NCBI GenBank assembly: GCA_964571225.1
Contig: CAZNBB010000002.1
Span: 11,918-75,917 of the forward strand
Length of the DNA stretch: 64,000 nucleotides
Direction: 5' to 3'
From: DATFML01 sp964571225
GTDB lineage: Bacteria > Pseudomonadota > Gammaproteobacteria > DATFLG01
Every line of letters starts with the position of its first letter. The stretch's first letter is position 1. Made by a program: the position numbers and the translations under genes. Below the pieces are notes generated by a model that saw only the letters and a program-made list of their open reading frames with translations, did no database searches and had not been told where the DNA came from. Positions 9,374 to 18,517 of the stretch are shown piece after piece.

Positions 9374-10531
9374 ATGAGCGACGAGTTCCTGCCCTTCTCA
9401 CGCCCATCCATCAGCCGCGCCGCCATCGAGGAAGTGGTCGCCTGTCTGGAGTCCGGCTGGATCACCACCGGCCCAAGGGTCAAGCGCTTCGAGGAAGCCC
9501 TTGCCGGCTATCTGGGAGCGCCCCGCGTGCTCGCCCTGTCATCAGCGACCGCGGGCCTGCATCTGGCGCTGCTGGCGCTGGACCTGCAGGACGGCGACGA
9601 AGTCATCACCACGCCGCTGACCTTCGCCGCGACTCTCAACACCATCGTGCTGGCGGGCGCCAGGCCGGTGCTGGTGGATGTGGATCCGCATACCTTCAAC
9701 ATTGATGTGTCGCGCCTGGCTGACGCCATCAACGAACGCACCCGGGCCATCGTGCCCGTGCATTTCGCGGGCCTGCCGGTGGACCTGGATCCGCTCTACG
9801 CGCTGGCGCAGGAACGCAACCTGCGGGTCATCGAAGACGCAGCCCACGCCATCGGCACCGAGTACAAGGGCCGGCGCATCGGGTCGTTCGGCGACACCCA
9901 GGTGTTCAGTTTCCATCCCAACAAGAACATGACCACCGGCGAGGGCGGCTGCATCACCACCCGCGACGACGAGCTGGCGGACAAGGTGGCGCTGCTGCGC
10001 TTCCACGGCATGGACCGTGAAGCCTGGAACCGGTTCGGCAAGACCGGCAGCCAGCACTACGAAATCATCATGCCCGGCTACAAGTACAACATGATGGACA
10101 TGCAGGCCGCTCTGGGGCTGCATCAACTGCCCGAGCTGGATGGTTTCATCGCCCGGCGCACCGAACTGGCGCAGCGCTACCAGCGCGCTTTCGATGGGTG
10201 GCCGCAGCTCGCACTGCCCGCCGCTCCGGCCTATCCCTGCCGTCATGCATGGCATCTGTACACGCCCCTGATCGACCCGCAAGCGGCCGGTATGGACCGG
10301 GACGCATTCATGGCGGCCATGAAATCCCGTAACATCGGGACCGGACTGCATTATCGAGCGGTGCACCTGTATCCGTATTATCGCGAGCACTTCGGCTTCG
10401 CAGCGGGCGATTTCCCGACTGCCGAACGCATCGGCGATCGCATCGTCAGTCTGCCCCTGTTTCCCGGCATGACCGATGCCGATCAGGATCGCGTGATCGC
10501 CGCCATGTCCGGGATTTTCGCAAAGAGCTGA
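9374..10531 (+). CDS. arnB: UDP-L-Ara4O 4-aminotransferase
   Basis: PLP enzyme converting UDP-4-keto-pentose to UDP-4-amino-4-deoxy-L-arabinose with glutamate. The ATG at 9374 begins MSDEFLPFSRPSIS and gives 385 residues, the family length; the frame is open further upstream inside arnT. The PLP lysine is Lys184 in FHPNKNMTTGEGG, and IEDAAHAIG holds the cofactor Asp and His. The gap to arnC is 3 bases. Related DegT/DnrJ aminotransferases are possible, but the operon settles the role. Confidence 0.95.
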   Translation: MSDEFLPFSRPSISRAAIEEVVACLESGWITTGPRVKRFEEALAGYLGAPRVLALSSATAGLHLALLALDLQDGDEVITTPLTFAATLNTIVLAGARPVLVDVDPHTFNIDVSRLADAINERTRAIVPVHFAGLPVDLDPLYALAQERNLRVIEDAAHAIGTEYKGRRIGSFGDTQVFSFHPNKNMTTGEGGCITTRDDELADKVALLRFHGMDREAWNRFGKTGSQHYEIIMPGYKYNMMDMQAALGLHQLPELDGFIARRTELAQRYQRAFDGWPQLALPAAPAYPCRHAWHLYTPLIDPQAAGMDRDAFMAAMKSRNIGTGLHYRAVHLYPYYREHFGFAAGDFPTAERIGDRIVSLPLFPGMTDADQDRVIAAMSGIFAKS

Positions 10532-10534
10532 ACC

Positions 10535-11473
10535 ATGCATCCGTACCTGAGCATCGTCGTACCCGTCTACAACGAACAGGATAACCTGCAGCCCCTGTTC
10601 GACCGCCTGACCGCCACCCTGGACGCGCTGGACAAGCCCTACGAGATCTGGTTCACCAACGACGGCAGCCGCGACCGTTCCGGCATGCTGTTGGCGCAGT
10701 TTCACGAACAAAGGCCTCACCAGGTACGGGTCATCGAGTTCAACGGCAACTTCGGTCAGCACCAGGCCATCATGGCGGCCTTCGAGCGGGTACGGGGCGA
10801 GGTGGTGGTGACCCTGGATGCCGATCTGCAGAACCCGCCGGAGGAGATACCCAGGCTGGTCGCGCAGATCGAGGCCGGCCACGACGTGGTTGGGGGCTAT
10901 CGGCGGGCCCGTCAGGACACCTGGTTCCGACGCTATGCGTCACGGGCCATAAACCGTGTCAGGGAACACACCACCCATATCCGTATGCGCGACCAGGGCT
11001 GCATGCTGCGCGCCTATCGACGGGAAGTGGTGGACTGCATCGTACGAACCGGAGAGCGTTCCACCTTCATCCCCGCCCTGGCCCTGAGCTTCTCCAGCCA
11101 CCCCACTGAAGTGGAAGTGGCCCATGCCGCCCGCGCGGCCGGAACGTCCAAGTACAGTCTGTACAAGTTGATCCGCCTGAACTTCGACCTGATGACCGGG
11201 TTTTCGCTGGTGCCGCTGCAGATATTCACCATGTTCGGGATGCTGGTCGCCCTGATGAGCGGGCTGTTCGTGTTTTACCTGGCCATCCGCCGGCTGGTGG
11301 TGGGGCCTGAAGCCCAGGGCGTGTTCACCCTGCTGGCCATCCTGTTCTTCCTGGTGGGCATCGTGATCTTCGGCCTTGGGGTGATCGGAGAGTACGTGGG
11401 CAGAATCTACGAACAGGTGCGCAACCGCCCCGGTTTCATGATCCGCACGGTGCTGGAGAAACCCGATGAATGA
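10535..11473 (+). CDS. arnC: Undecaprenyl-P 4-formamido-L-Ara transferase
   Basis: GT2 glycosyltransferase that attaches the formylated amino sugar to undecaprenyl phosphate on the cytoplasmic face of the inner membrane. It has 312 residues: an N-terminal GT2 domain with VVPVYNEQDNL, FTNDGSRDRS and TLDADLQNPPEE (the metal-binding DxD), then two C-terminal membrane helices near 230-255 and 265-290. It overlaps the formyltransferase gene by 8 bases, supporting a tight operon. Confidence 0.95.
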   Translation: MHPYLSIVVPVYNEQDNLQPLFDRLTATLDALDKPYEIWFTNDGSRDRSGMLLAQFHEQRPHQVRVIEFNGNFGQHQAIMAAFERVRGEVVVTLDADLQNPPEEIPRLVAQIEAGHDVVGGYRRARQDTWFRRYASRAINRVREHTTHIRMRDQGCMLRAYRREVVDCIVRTGERSTFIPALALSFSSHPTEVEVAHAARAAGTSKYSLYKLIRLNFDLMTGFSLVPLQIFTMFGMLVALMSGLFVFYLAIRRLVVGPEAQGVFTLLAILFFLVGIVIFGLGVIGEYVGRIYEQVRNRPGFMIRTVLEKPDE

Positions 11474-12413
11474 AGCGGGCGGCACCCCGCGGGTCCTGGT
11501 GTTCGCCTACCAGGACGTGGGGTATGTCTGCCTGCAGGAACTGATCTGCCGCGGGGTACGGCCGGCGGCCGTATTCACCCACGCGGACGCCGCCGGGGAA
11601 AACATCTGGTTCCGCTCGGTGGCGGCACTGGCCGCTGCCCATGACATCGCCGTTCATACACCGGCGTCCGTGAACACGCCGCAATGGACCCAGCGCATCC
11701 GCGACCTGCAGCCCGATCTGCTGCTGTCGTTCTATTACCGGGATCTCATCGGCACGGCCATCGTCGACATGCCGGCCCTGGGCGCATACAACCTGCACGG
11801 CTCACTGCTGCCAAAGTACCGGGGACGGGCGCCGGTGAACTGGGCGCTGGTGTTCGGCGAAACGCAAACCGGCGTCACCCTGCACCGCATGGTGGCACGG
11901 GCGGACGCCGGAGACATTGTCGACCAGGAACCGGTAGCCATCGGTCCCGCGGACAGCATCCGCGAGGTCTACGACGGCATCGTGGGTGCGGCAAGGAAGG
12001 TCATCGCCCGCCAGCTGGACGACCTGCTGAACGGCCGGGTGCGATCCCGCCCCCAGGACGAGGCCGGCGCCACCGTGGTCAAAGGCCGGCGGCCGGACGA
12101 CGGGCGCATCGACTGGCGGTGCGACGCACATACGGTCTTCAACCTGGTACGGGCGGTCACCCACCCCTACCCCGGCGCATTTACAGAGGTCGGAGACCGC
12201 CGCTTCTATATCTGGTGGGCCGAACCCGTTGACCAAGATGGGGCCGGCACCGAACCCGGCGAAGTGACCGGGACGGCACCGCTATGCATCGCCTGCGGCC
12301 GGGGCAGCCTGCGGGTACGGCAGTGGCAATGGGAAAATGACCGCCAACGGCGTTCCGACGAACGATTCGATGCGGGTCTGCGCATCGGTCAGCGCCTGGG
12401 CAACTTTTTTTGA
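11466..12413 (+). CDS. arnA: ArnA formyltransferase domain as separate protein
   Basis: 10-formyl-tetrahydrofolate-dependent N-formylation of UDP-L-Ara4N, the step that drives the pathway forward. This 315-residue protein corresponds only to the N-terminal half of E. coli ArnA. The formyltransferase triad is visible: Asn and His in YNLHGSLLPKYRGRAPVNW and Asp in ADAGDIVDQ. The C-terminal part resembles the Fmt-like tail. It overlaps arnC by 8 bases and is followed after 30 bases by the dehydrogenase half. Confidence 0.93.
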   Translation: MNEAGGTPRVLVFAYQDVGYVCLQELICRGVRPAAVFTHADAAGENIWFRSVAALAAAHDIAVHTPASVNTPQWTQRIRDLQPDLLLSFYYRDLIGTAIVDMPALGAYNLHGSLLPKYRGRAPVNWALVFGETQTGVTLHRMVARADAGDIVDQEPVAIGPADSIREVYDGIVGAARKVIARQLDDLLNGRVRSRPQDEAGATVVKGRRPDDGRIDWRCDAHTVFNLVRAVTHPYPGAFTEVGDRRFYIWWAEPVDQDGAGTEPGEVTGTAPLCIACGRGSLRVRQWQWENDRQRRSDERFDAGLRIGQRLGNFF

Positions 12414-12443
12414 ACGACAGCACCCCTGGAGGGCGTCACACCA

Positions 12444-13490
12444 ATGAAGATCCTGATTCTCGGCGTTAATGGTTTCATCGGCAACAGCCTGACCGAGCGG
12501 ATACTGAAGGAGCGGGACTGGGAGGTCTACGGAATGGACATGGCCTGTGACAAGCTCGGCGAGAGCCTGGGCCACGACCGCTTCCATTTCGTCGAGGGCG
12601 ATATCACCATCAATCGGGAATGGATCGAGTATCACGTCAAGAAGTGCGACGTCGTGCTGCCCTTGGTGGCCATCGCCACACCCGCCACCTATGTTCAGGA
12701 TCCGCTGCGGGTGTTCGAGCTGGACTTCGAGGCGAACCTGGACATCGTGCGTCAGTGCGTACGCTACGGCAAGCGGGTGCTGTTCCCCTCCACCTCCGAA
12801 GTCTACGGGATGTGCCCCGACAGTCAGTTCGACGAGGAAAACTCGAACCTGGTACTGGGCCCCATCCACAAGCAGCGCTGGATCTACTCCTGCTCCAAAC
12901 AGCTTCTGGACAGGGTCATCTATGCATACGGCCAGCAACATGGTCTGCGTTTCACCCTGTTCCGTCCGTTCAACTGGATCGGCCCGAAGCTGGACGACGT
13001 GCTCGAGCCCAAGGAAGGCAGCTCCCGTGTGCTGACCCAGTTCATCAGCAATATTCTGCACGGCAAGGATATTCTGCTGGTGGACGGCGGCAGCCAGCGG
13101 CGCAGCTTCACCTATATCGACGACGGCATCGACGCCCTGCTCCGCATCATCGAGAACCAGGACAACTGTGCCGAAGGCCGTATCTTCAACATCGGCAATC
13201 CGGCCAACGACATGTCGGTGAAGGACCTTGCCGAAACCCTGGTCAGGCTGATACGCGAGTATCCCCAGTGGAGCGAACGGGCGGACAAGGTCCGGCTGGT
13301 CACCACCGAATCGGAAAGCTACTACGGCAGCGGCTATCAGGACATCATGACCCGCGTCCCGTCCATCGAAAACGCCAAGCGCCATCTGGGCTGGTCGCCG
13401 AAGATCGACCTGGAGACGGCCTTGCGCAAGACGCTGGACTATTACTCACGGCAGGCCGACACCGGGGGCTCGGATAGCACCGCGCAATGA
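12444..13490 (+). CDS. arnA: ArnA UDP-GlcA decarboxylase domain as separate protein
   Basis: NAD-dependent oxidative decarboxylase that converts UDP-glucuronate to UDP-4-keto-pentose, corresponding to the C-terminal half of E. coli ArnA. The 348-residue short-chain dehydrogenase has LGVNGFIGNSLTE for NAD binding, STSEVYG with the catalytic Ser and Glu, YSCSK with Tyr-x3-Lys, and GGSQRRSFTYIDD with the conserved Arg. It has its own ribosome site GGAGG at about 12428-12432 and overlaps arnD by 4 bases (ATGA). It is an independent gene, not a frameshifted remnant. Confidence 0.94.
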   Translation: MKILILGVNGFIGNSLTERILKERDWEVYGMDMACDKLGESLGHDRFHFVEGDITINREWIEYHVKKCDVVLPLVAIATPATYVQDPLRVFELDFEANLDIVRQCVRYGKRVLFPSTSEVYGMCPDSQFDEENSNLVLGPIHKQRWIYSCSKQLLDRVIYAYGQQHGLRFTLFRPFNWIGPKLDDVLEPKEGSSRVLTQFISNILHGKDILLVDGGSQRRSFTYIDDGIDALLRIIENQDNCAEGRIFNIGNPANDMSVKDLAETLVRLIREYPQWSERADKVRLVTTESESYYGSGYQDIMTRVPSIENAKRHLGWSPKIDLETALRKTLDYYSRQADTGGSDSTAQ

Positions 13491-14440
13491 CCCAGCCACA
13501 GCTCGCCATCAAGGTCGACGTGGATACCGAGCGGGGCACCCGTATCGGCGTCCCGAATCTGGTGGCGTTGCTGGAGCGGCTGGGAATTCAGGCGACTTTC
13601 CTGTTCTCCCTGGGGCCGGACAATACGGGCCGGGCCATCAAGCGCATCTTCCGGCCCGGCTTCTTCGGCAAGGTGGTACGCACCAGCGTGGTCAGCACCT
13701 ACGGACTGCGCACCCTCATGAACGGCGTACTGCTGCCGGGTCCCCACATAGGACGCCGCCACGGCGCATTGATGCGGTCCGTCAGGGACGCGGGCCATGA
13801 GGTGGGGATCCATTGCTACGACCACATCCGTTGGCAGGATGGTCTGGCCCGCATGAGACCCGACCAGGTGGTCGCCGAACTGGGTAAGGCCCGACAGGAA
13901 TTCGAACGCATATTCGCCGAGCCGGCCCGCACCGCGGGAGCGGCGGGCTGGCAGGCAAACGCGGCCAGTCTGTGCGCCTATGACGAGGCCGGTTTCAGCT
14001 ACGCCAGCGACGCCCGCGGAAACGAGCCGTTCTTTCCCTGTGCCGGCGCCCGGCGCTACCGCACCCTGCAGATCCCCACCACTCTACCCACCCTGGACGA
14101 GTTGCTGGGGCGCCCCGAGTATCCGGAAACGCGCCTGGTACAGCACTACCTGGAAATGTTGAGCGGCGACCGGCTCAACGTGCTCACTGCCCATGCCGAG
14201 ATCGAAGGCATGGCCAAACTCCAGCTGTTCGAGGACCTGCTGCAACAGGCTCGCGCCGCGGATGTGAGCTTCGTGCGCCTGGACCGCTACGCCGCCGCAC
14301 GCCTGGCAAGTCCCGATGACATCCCCGCCTGCGAGCTGGTGGCGGGCACCGTGGACGGGCGTTCGGGAACCCTGGCGGTGCAGGGCCGCCCCTGCACCGA
14401 CTCCGCGGATCACCAGCCGGCAGGCCTACCCGCCGGCTGA
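13487..14440 (+). CDS. arnD: 4-deoxy-4-formamido-L-Ara-P-undecaprenol deformylase
   Basis: NodB-family polysaccharide deacetylase relative that removes the formyl group from the undecaprenyl-linked sugar before flipping. The 317-residue protein shows KVDVDTERGTRIGVPNL with the metal and catalytic Asp, AGHEVGIHCYDHIRWQD with metal His, and a late LTAHAEIEG segment. Its start overlaps the preceding gene as ATGA. It ends the arn operon; neither arnE nor arnF (flippase subunits) follows. Confidence 0.93.
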   Translation: MTQPQLAIKVDVDTERGTRIGVPNLVALLERLGIQATFLFSLGPDNTGRAIKRIFRPGFFGKVVRTSVVSTYGLRTLMNGVLLPGPHIGRRHGALMRSVRDAGHEVGIHCYDHIRWQDGLARMRPDQVVAELGKARQEFERIFAEPARTAGAAGWQANAASLCAYDEAGFSYASDARGNEPFFPCAGARRYRTLQIPTTLPTLDELLGRPEYPETRLVQHYLEMLSGDRLNVLTAHAEIEGMAKLQLFEDLLQQARAADVSFVRLDRYAAARLASPDDIPACELVAGTVDGRSGTLAVQGRPCTDSADHQPAGLPAG

Positions 14441-14450
14441 ATGGCGCCTG

Positions 14451-14783
14451 TCAGTCATGGGCCACATCGGCCAGCTCGCCCATCACCTCGGTGACCGAGG
14501 CCTCGGCGTTGGCCACCAGGCAGACCACATTGCCCACGCTGCACACCGTGTTGTCCTTGCCGCGGACGATCCAGCCTCGCGGCGGAGTCCAGCCCCGGGT
14601 CTGGGTGAACATGGAAAGCTGGTCGGCGTTGCCCTGGACCATACGCTTATAGTCGTGGGCGAACTTGGCCAGCTTCACCATCTGCTCGTCGTCCAGCATC
14701 CCGTAACCCTGCACCAGCACTCCGTCGTCACGAAACTGACAAACCACAGCGACGCCGTCCAGGGCAAGCATTCTCTTGATCAT
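14451..14783 (-). CDS. DUF2173-like small protein, paralog 3
   Basis: A 110-residue soluble protein, last of three tandem related genes. It resembles the DUF2173 family, small roadblock-like proteins of unknown function; the family name is from memory. Shared with the first paralog (15165-15521) are an N-terminal LxGV, GxLDxEQ, a PxRGWxVRG segment, VCxxxNVxC and an NAxAS near the end. The two Cys around VCSVGNVVC recur in that paralog. It starts 9 bases after the middle gene and converges with arnD. No function can be assigned. Confidence 0.75.
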   Translation of the reverse strand: MIKRMLALDGVAVVCQFRDDGVLVQGYGMLDDEQMVKLAKFAHDYKRMVQGNADQLSMFTQTRGWTPPRGWIVRGKDNTVCSVGNVVCLVANAEASVTEVMGELADVAHD

Positions 14784-14792
14784 ACCGCCCCC

Positions 14793-15131
14793 TTACCCCG
14801 GCAAGGCGCCGTAGGCGGCCTGATAATCGGCCGCTTCATTGCGAAGCACGACCCCACGGTTGCCGCTGGCCACCGCCGACCAATCGAAACCGATCATGGT
14901 AAAGCCGTCGATTGGATAGAAGCCCTGGGCACCGGTCATCTTCTCCCAACCCCGTGCCTGCATGGTGGCAATGGAAATGTTGGCCACGCACACGTGGCAC
15001 AGTAGATCCAGAGTATCGGGCGTCAAGTCGTTGCCCTCGGCAATGCGATGCTCGCGCAGCTCCCCGCGGTCGGAAAATTCGAACGCCGCCAGCGCTCCAG
15101 GCAATTCCATCAACTGTTCAAGACTGCTCAT
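14793..15131 (-). CDS. DUF2173-like small protein, paralog 2 (divergent)
   Basis: A 112-residue protein, middle gene of the trio and the most divergent. The N-terminus (LPGALAAFEFSDRGELREH) matches the profile of its neighbours, with a CHVC pair near residue 46, but the central GW-VRG signature is changed to a GF-MIGFDW-type stretch. A good ribosome site (GGGGAGGA) lies about 7 bases before the ATG. The gaps of 33 and 9 bases to its neighbours imply one transcript. Function unknown. Confidence 0.7.
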   Translation of the reverse strand: MSSLEQLMELPGALAAFEFSDRGELREHRIAEGNDLTPDTLDLLCHVCVANISIATMQARGWEKMTGAQGFYPIDGFTMIGFDWSAVASGNRGVVLRNEAADYQAAYGALPG

Positions 15132-15164
15132 TGGTATTCCTCCCCGTCCCCTTGCCTTCTTCGC

Positions 15165-15521
15165 TCAGACGATCGCCTCGATGTCGGCCAGCCGCCGGTA
15201 CATGAGCCCGATGATGTCGTTCATGGACGCATTGGCGTTGTCCAGAAAGCAGAACACGTTGGCCATCACGCACACCGTGAACTTGGGACCGCGCACCACC
15301 CAGCCCCGCGAGGGCGTGAACGCGCACTGGTCACCGCAGTATGCGCCGAGAATGTCCGCCTGCATGTGCACACCCATGGTCGTTGCGCGGCACATGATGG
15401 ACGCCATTCGCGCCTGTTCCTCGTCGAGCTGCCCCTTGTAGGTAAAGCGGTCGCCGCGATAGGAATACTCGCCTGCCGCAAACACCCCTTTCAGATTGGA
15501 AAGTTCAGCAACGATTGACAT
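15165..15521 (-). CDS. DUF2173-like small protein, paralog 1
   Basis: A 118-residue protein, first of the leftward trio. It opens MSIVAELSNLKGVFAAGEY and carries GQLDEEQARMA, FTPSRGWVVRG, VCVMANVFC and NANASMND, aligning closely with the third gene. A near-perfect ribosome site GGAGGTGA directly precedes the ATG. Upstream lies an AT-rich stretch holding an exact TTGACA on the minus strand at 15561-15566, a possible -35, with no clear -10. Likely a small homo- or hetero-oligomeric roadblock-type protein; that is inference. Confidence 0.75.
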   Translation of the reverse strand: MSIVAELSNLKGVFAAGEYSYRGDRFTYKGQLDEEQARMASIMCRATTMGVHMQADILGAYCGDQCAFTPSRGWVVRGPKFTVCVMANVFCFLDNANASMNDIIGLMYRRLADIEAIV

Positions 15522-15668
15522 TTCACCTCCACTCCCTCTCAGTGGTTATTGTTATTTGAATGTCAAATCGTTCTTACCATACCCGGCTGCGTGTTGCCAC
15601 CATTGCGCCTTTCCGGGCCGGGTGGTTATTCTTGGCGGGTTTGCTGTTCTCGCCCCGGACTTGCATTG

Positions 15669-16193
15669 ATGGCTGATTCCGCCCCCCCCCGCGCCGCGCC
15701 GCAACCGGCCGGCCTTGCACGGCGTCTGGCCGCCATGGTGTACGACGGCCTGGTGCTGTTCGCCGTCTTGGTGCTCGCTTCGGCCATCGCACTGGCGGTC
15801 AACGGGGGCAAGGCCGTGCCGGCGGGCAATCCGCTCAACCAGGCCTGGCTGTTTTTCGTCACCTATTTCTTTTTCGCCTGGTTCTGGACCCATGGCGGCC
15901 AGACGGTCGGGATGCGGGCGTGGAGGATTCGCGTACAGCGCCGGGACGGCGGCCCCATCTCATGGACCCAGGCGCTGCTCAGGTTCGCACCGGTGCTGCT
16001 TCTGGCGGTGGTGATGTACGTCCCCGACAAGGTCTTCGAGATCGCGCTGATCTGCTGGGGCGTCTTGGTGGCGCTGGACTTTCTGTGGGTATGGGTCGAC
16101 GCTGACCGACTCACCTGGCATGACCGCTATGCCAACACGGTGGTGGTAAACGTGCTGCCGCCCGGACCGGCGCCGGACGGCCAGGAACACTGA
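15669..16193 (+). CDS. RDD family membrane protein
   Basis: A 174-residue inner-membrane protein of the RDD family, function unknown. The name-giving Arg and Asp pattern is visible in LARRLAAMVYDGLVL at the first helix, followed by hydrophobic segments near residues 20-42, 58-75 and 110-150, the GQTVGMRAWRIRVQ loop and a C-terminal DRLTWHDRYANTVVV typical of the family. The ATG at 15669 is chosen because the upstream extension to 15549 is not conserved-looking. It converges with lptG, with 4 bases between stops. Confidence 0.88.
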   Translation: MADSAPPRAAPQPAGLARRLAAMVYDGLVLFAVLVLASAIALAVNGGKAVPAGNPLNQAWLFFVTYFFFAWFWTHGGQTVGMRAWRIRVQRRDGGPISWTQALLRFAPVLLLAVVMYVPDKVFEIALICWGVLVALDFLWVWVDADRLTWHDRYANTVVVNVLPPGPAPDGQEH

Positions 16194-16197
16194 AGGG

Positions 16198-17262
16198 TCA
16201 GCGTACGCGACGCAATACGGCCATGCCGCCGAGGAAGAACACCAACGGCGGTGTAAACGCACTCAATGCCGCGTTGAATCCGTACACCAGCCCCAGGTGG
16301 CTCACCATCTGACTGAAAAGGTAGTACCCCACACCCACCAGTACGCCCACCACCAGGCGCTGACCCATGGCCGCAGAACGCAGTGGCCCGAACACGAAGG
16401 GAATGGACAGGAACAGCATCACCATGCCGGACAAGGGTGCTGCCAGGCGCATCCAGAACGCCAGTCGATAGCGCCCCGCGTTCAGTCCGTTGTTGCGCAG
16501 GTAGTCGATATAGCGCAGCAGTTCCCGGGCCGAAAGGTTCTCGGGCCGGACCATGACCAACCTGAGCAGGCCGGGGCTGATCAGCGTCTTCCAGGCAAGC
16601 TTCTGCAGATGGCGGACCTGCACACCGTCGGCGCCCACCCGGCTCTGGCGCACGTCTTCCAGCAGCCAGTCGCCGTTGCGGTACATGGCCCGCTTGGCTT
16701 CGGTGGCCACTTTCAGCCGGTGTTCGTCGTCGAACTGATAGACATGAATGTCCGCCAGAATGCCGCCGGGCAGAATCTGGCCGATATTGATGAACCGATC
16801 CTGATCCCGCGCCCAGAATCCCAACCTGCCCTTGAAGGTGATGCGGTTGGACTGGGCCAGCGCCTGCATCTGAAGGGCATATTGTTCCGCCGGCGCCGCC
16901 ACCCACTCGCCCATGGCCGAGGCAGCGACGAGCATGATCAGGCCCACCTGCAGCACCGAACGGGCGATGCGCCCCACCGACACGCCGGCGGCACGAATCG
17001 CCACCAGCTCGCTGTTGGCGGCCAACTGGCCGAGCCCGAACAGGCTGCCTACCAGCGCGGAGGTGGGAAACAGGTCGTAGGCCGTGCGCGGCAAGGTCAG
17101 GATGACGTACTCGAAGGCCTGGGGCAGTCCATAGTTGCCGGTGCCCACACTGCTCAGCTCGGTCATCAGCGAGAAGAAGGCTTGAATCGCCAGCAGCACC
17201 AGCAATGCGATGAGCGTGCCCGACACCACCGCCCGGCCGATATAGCGATCCAACAGGTTCAC
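16198..17262 (-). CDS. lptG: LPS export permease LptG
   Basis: Inner-membrane subunit of the LptB2FG transporter that extracts lipopolysaccharide and feeds it to LptC and the bridge. The start GTG at 17262 overlaps the lptF stop as GTGA and gives 354 residues beginning VNLLDRYIGRAVVSG; the open frame further upstream is antisense-like. N-terminal helices, a large periplasmic beta-jellyroll (about residues 130-260) and three C-terminal helices can be followed. It is translationally coupled to lptF. Confidence 0.95.
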   Translation of the reverse strand: MNLLDRYIGRAVVSGTLIALLVLLAIQAFFSLMTELSSVGTGNYGLPQAFEYVILTLPRTAYDLFPTSALVGSLFGLGQLAANSELVAIRAAGVSVGRIARSVLQVGLIMLVAASAMGEWVAAPAEQYALQMQALAQSNRITFKGRLGFWARDQDRFINIGQILPGGILADIHVYQFDDEHRLKVATEAKRAMYRNGDWLLEDVRQSRVGADGVQVRHLQKLAWKTLISPGLLRLVMVRPENLSARELLRYIDYLRNNGLNAGRYRLAFWMRLAAPLSGMVMLFLSIPFVFGPLRSAAMGQRLVVGVLVGVGYYLFSQMVSHLGLVYGFNAALSAFTPPLVFFLGGMAVLRRVR

Positions 17263-18344
17263 GAAGCCATCCGCCGTCGGCGACGCAGAGGATTGCGTCC
17301 GTAGAGCAGCACACCCGCCGCCGCCAGAGCGAGTCCGTGAACCCACCACATGCCCACCGCCGGCGGCAGATCGCCGTGCTGGACCCACACCCGCGCCGAG
17401 CCCAGCAGGTTGTAATAGATGATGAACACCAGCACGGCCGCAAACAGTCGACCGTAGCGTCCCTGACGGGGCGTGGTGCGGCTGAGGGGCACGGCGAGCA
17501 CCACCAGGACCAGGGCCGCGAGAGGAATGGACAGTCGCCACTGCAGCTCGGCGGTCTGCTCGGGGCGGCCGCCATGCCACAGTTTGGCCGTGGGCGAGGC
17601 GTCGAGATCCATCCTGACCACTGGCTTGGTGGGCTCGATGAGAATGCCCTGGGTCTGGAACCGCATTACCCGGTAGCCGGGATCGCCGGGGAAGCCCTCA
17701 TAGCGGTAGCCGTTCTGAAGCACCAGGTAGCGGTCGCCGGTGTTCGGATCGATGCGCTGATGGCCGCTGGCCGCCGAAATGATGCCCAGGCGCCCGTTGT
17801 GCCGGTCCTCTGCGAAGATATCGGTCATCTTTCGCCGGTCCGGTGAAACGTTCTCCACGTAGTAGATGAGATCCCCACCCAGGGCCTCCTGAAAACGGCC
17901 GGGCGCCACCAGCGCCAGACTGGTGGACTGCTTGGCGCTGGCGACGATACGGTAGGCAGCGGCGTTGGCGTGGGGCACGACCACCAGCGACAGCCAGCTG
18001 AGTCCGGCCGCCACCAGCACGCCGAGGGCCAGCAAAGGGCGATACAGTTGCGCCGGGCCGACACCGCAGGCCGACAGCGCGGCCATCTCGCTGTCCTTGT
18101 ACAGCCGCCCCAGGGCCAGCAGTACGCCCAGGTACAGGGAAAACGGCAGCAGGGCATCGAGGTATGTCACGGACTTCAGGCCAAGCAGGGTGAAGACCGT
18201 GTATCCGGGAAGGTCCCCCGCCGCGGCCTGGGCCAGATAGCTGGCCAGCCGATTGCCGAGTACGATCAGCCATAACAGCAAGGTGGTGGCCAGCCAGTTG
18301 AGGACCACCTCCTTTAGCAGATAGCGATCGACTATCCGTACCAT
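17259..18344 (-). CDS. lptF: LPS export permease LptF
   Basis: Partner of LptG in the LPS ABC exporter. The ATG at 18344 gives MVRIVDRYLLKEVVLN and 361 residues, matching the family; the upstream open frame is in the intergenic region. It has the standard layout: three N-terminal helices, a periplasmic jellyroll and three C-terminal helices, and a basic C-terminus (PLRRRRR). It is divergent from pepA with 173 bases between starts, the arrangement seen in many gammaproteobacteria. Confidence 0.95.
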   Translation of the reverse strand: MVRIVDRYLLKEVVLNWLATTLLLWLIVLGNRLASYLAQAAAGDLPGYTVFTLLGLKSVTYLDALLPFSLYLGVLLALGRLYKDSEMAALSACGVGPAQLYRPLLALGVLVAAGLSWLSLVVVPHANAAAYRIVASAKQSTSLALVAPGRFQEALGGDLIYYVENVSPDRRKMTDIFAEDRHNGRLGIISAASGHQRIDPNTGDRYLVLQNGYRYEGFPGDPGYRVMRFQTQGILIEPTKPVVRMDLDASPTAKLWHGGRPEQTAELQWRLSIPLAALVLVVLAVPLSRTTPRQGRYGRLFAAVLVFIIYYNLLGSARVWVQHGDLPPAVGMWWVHGLALAAAGVLLYGRNPLRRRRRMAS

Positions 18345-18517
18345 TTCCGGGAAGTTAGCTTGCAGTTGCCCATGAAAGCGGACCCGATTTGCATTAAACT
18401 GGCGGTCTCGGGAATTTTCCTGTGGCAGGTGATAGGTAGCGCCGGGCGAGGCCGGGCTACCGTACACCACAAGCCTTACCAACTGCAATCGTGCGATTCT
18501 TCCAAGAGGAGCCCTGC

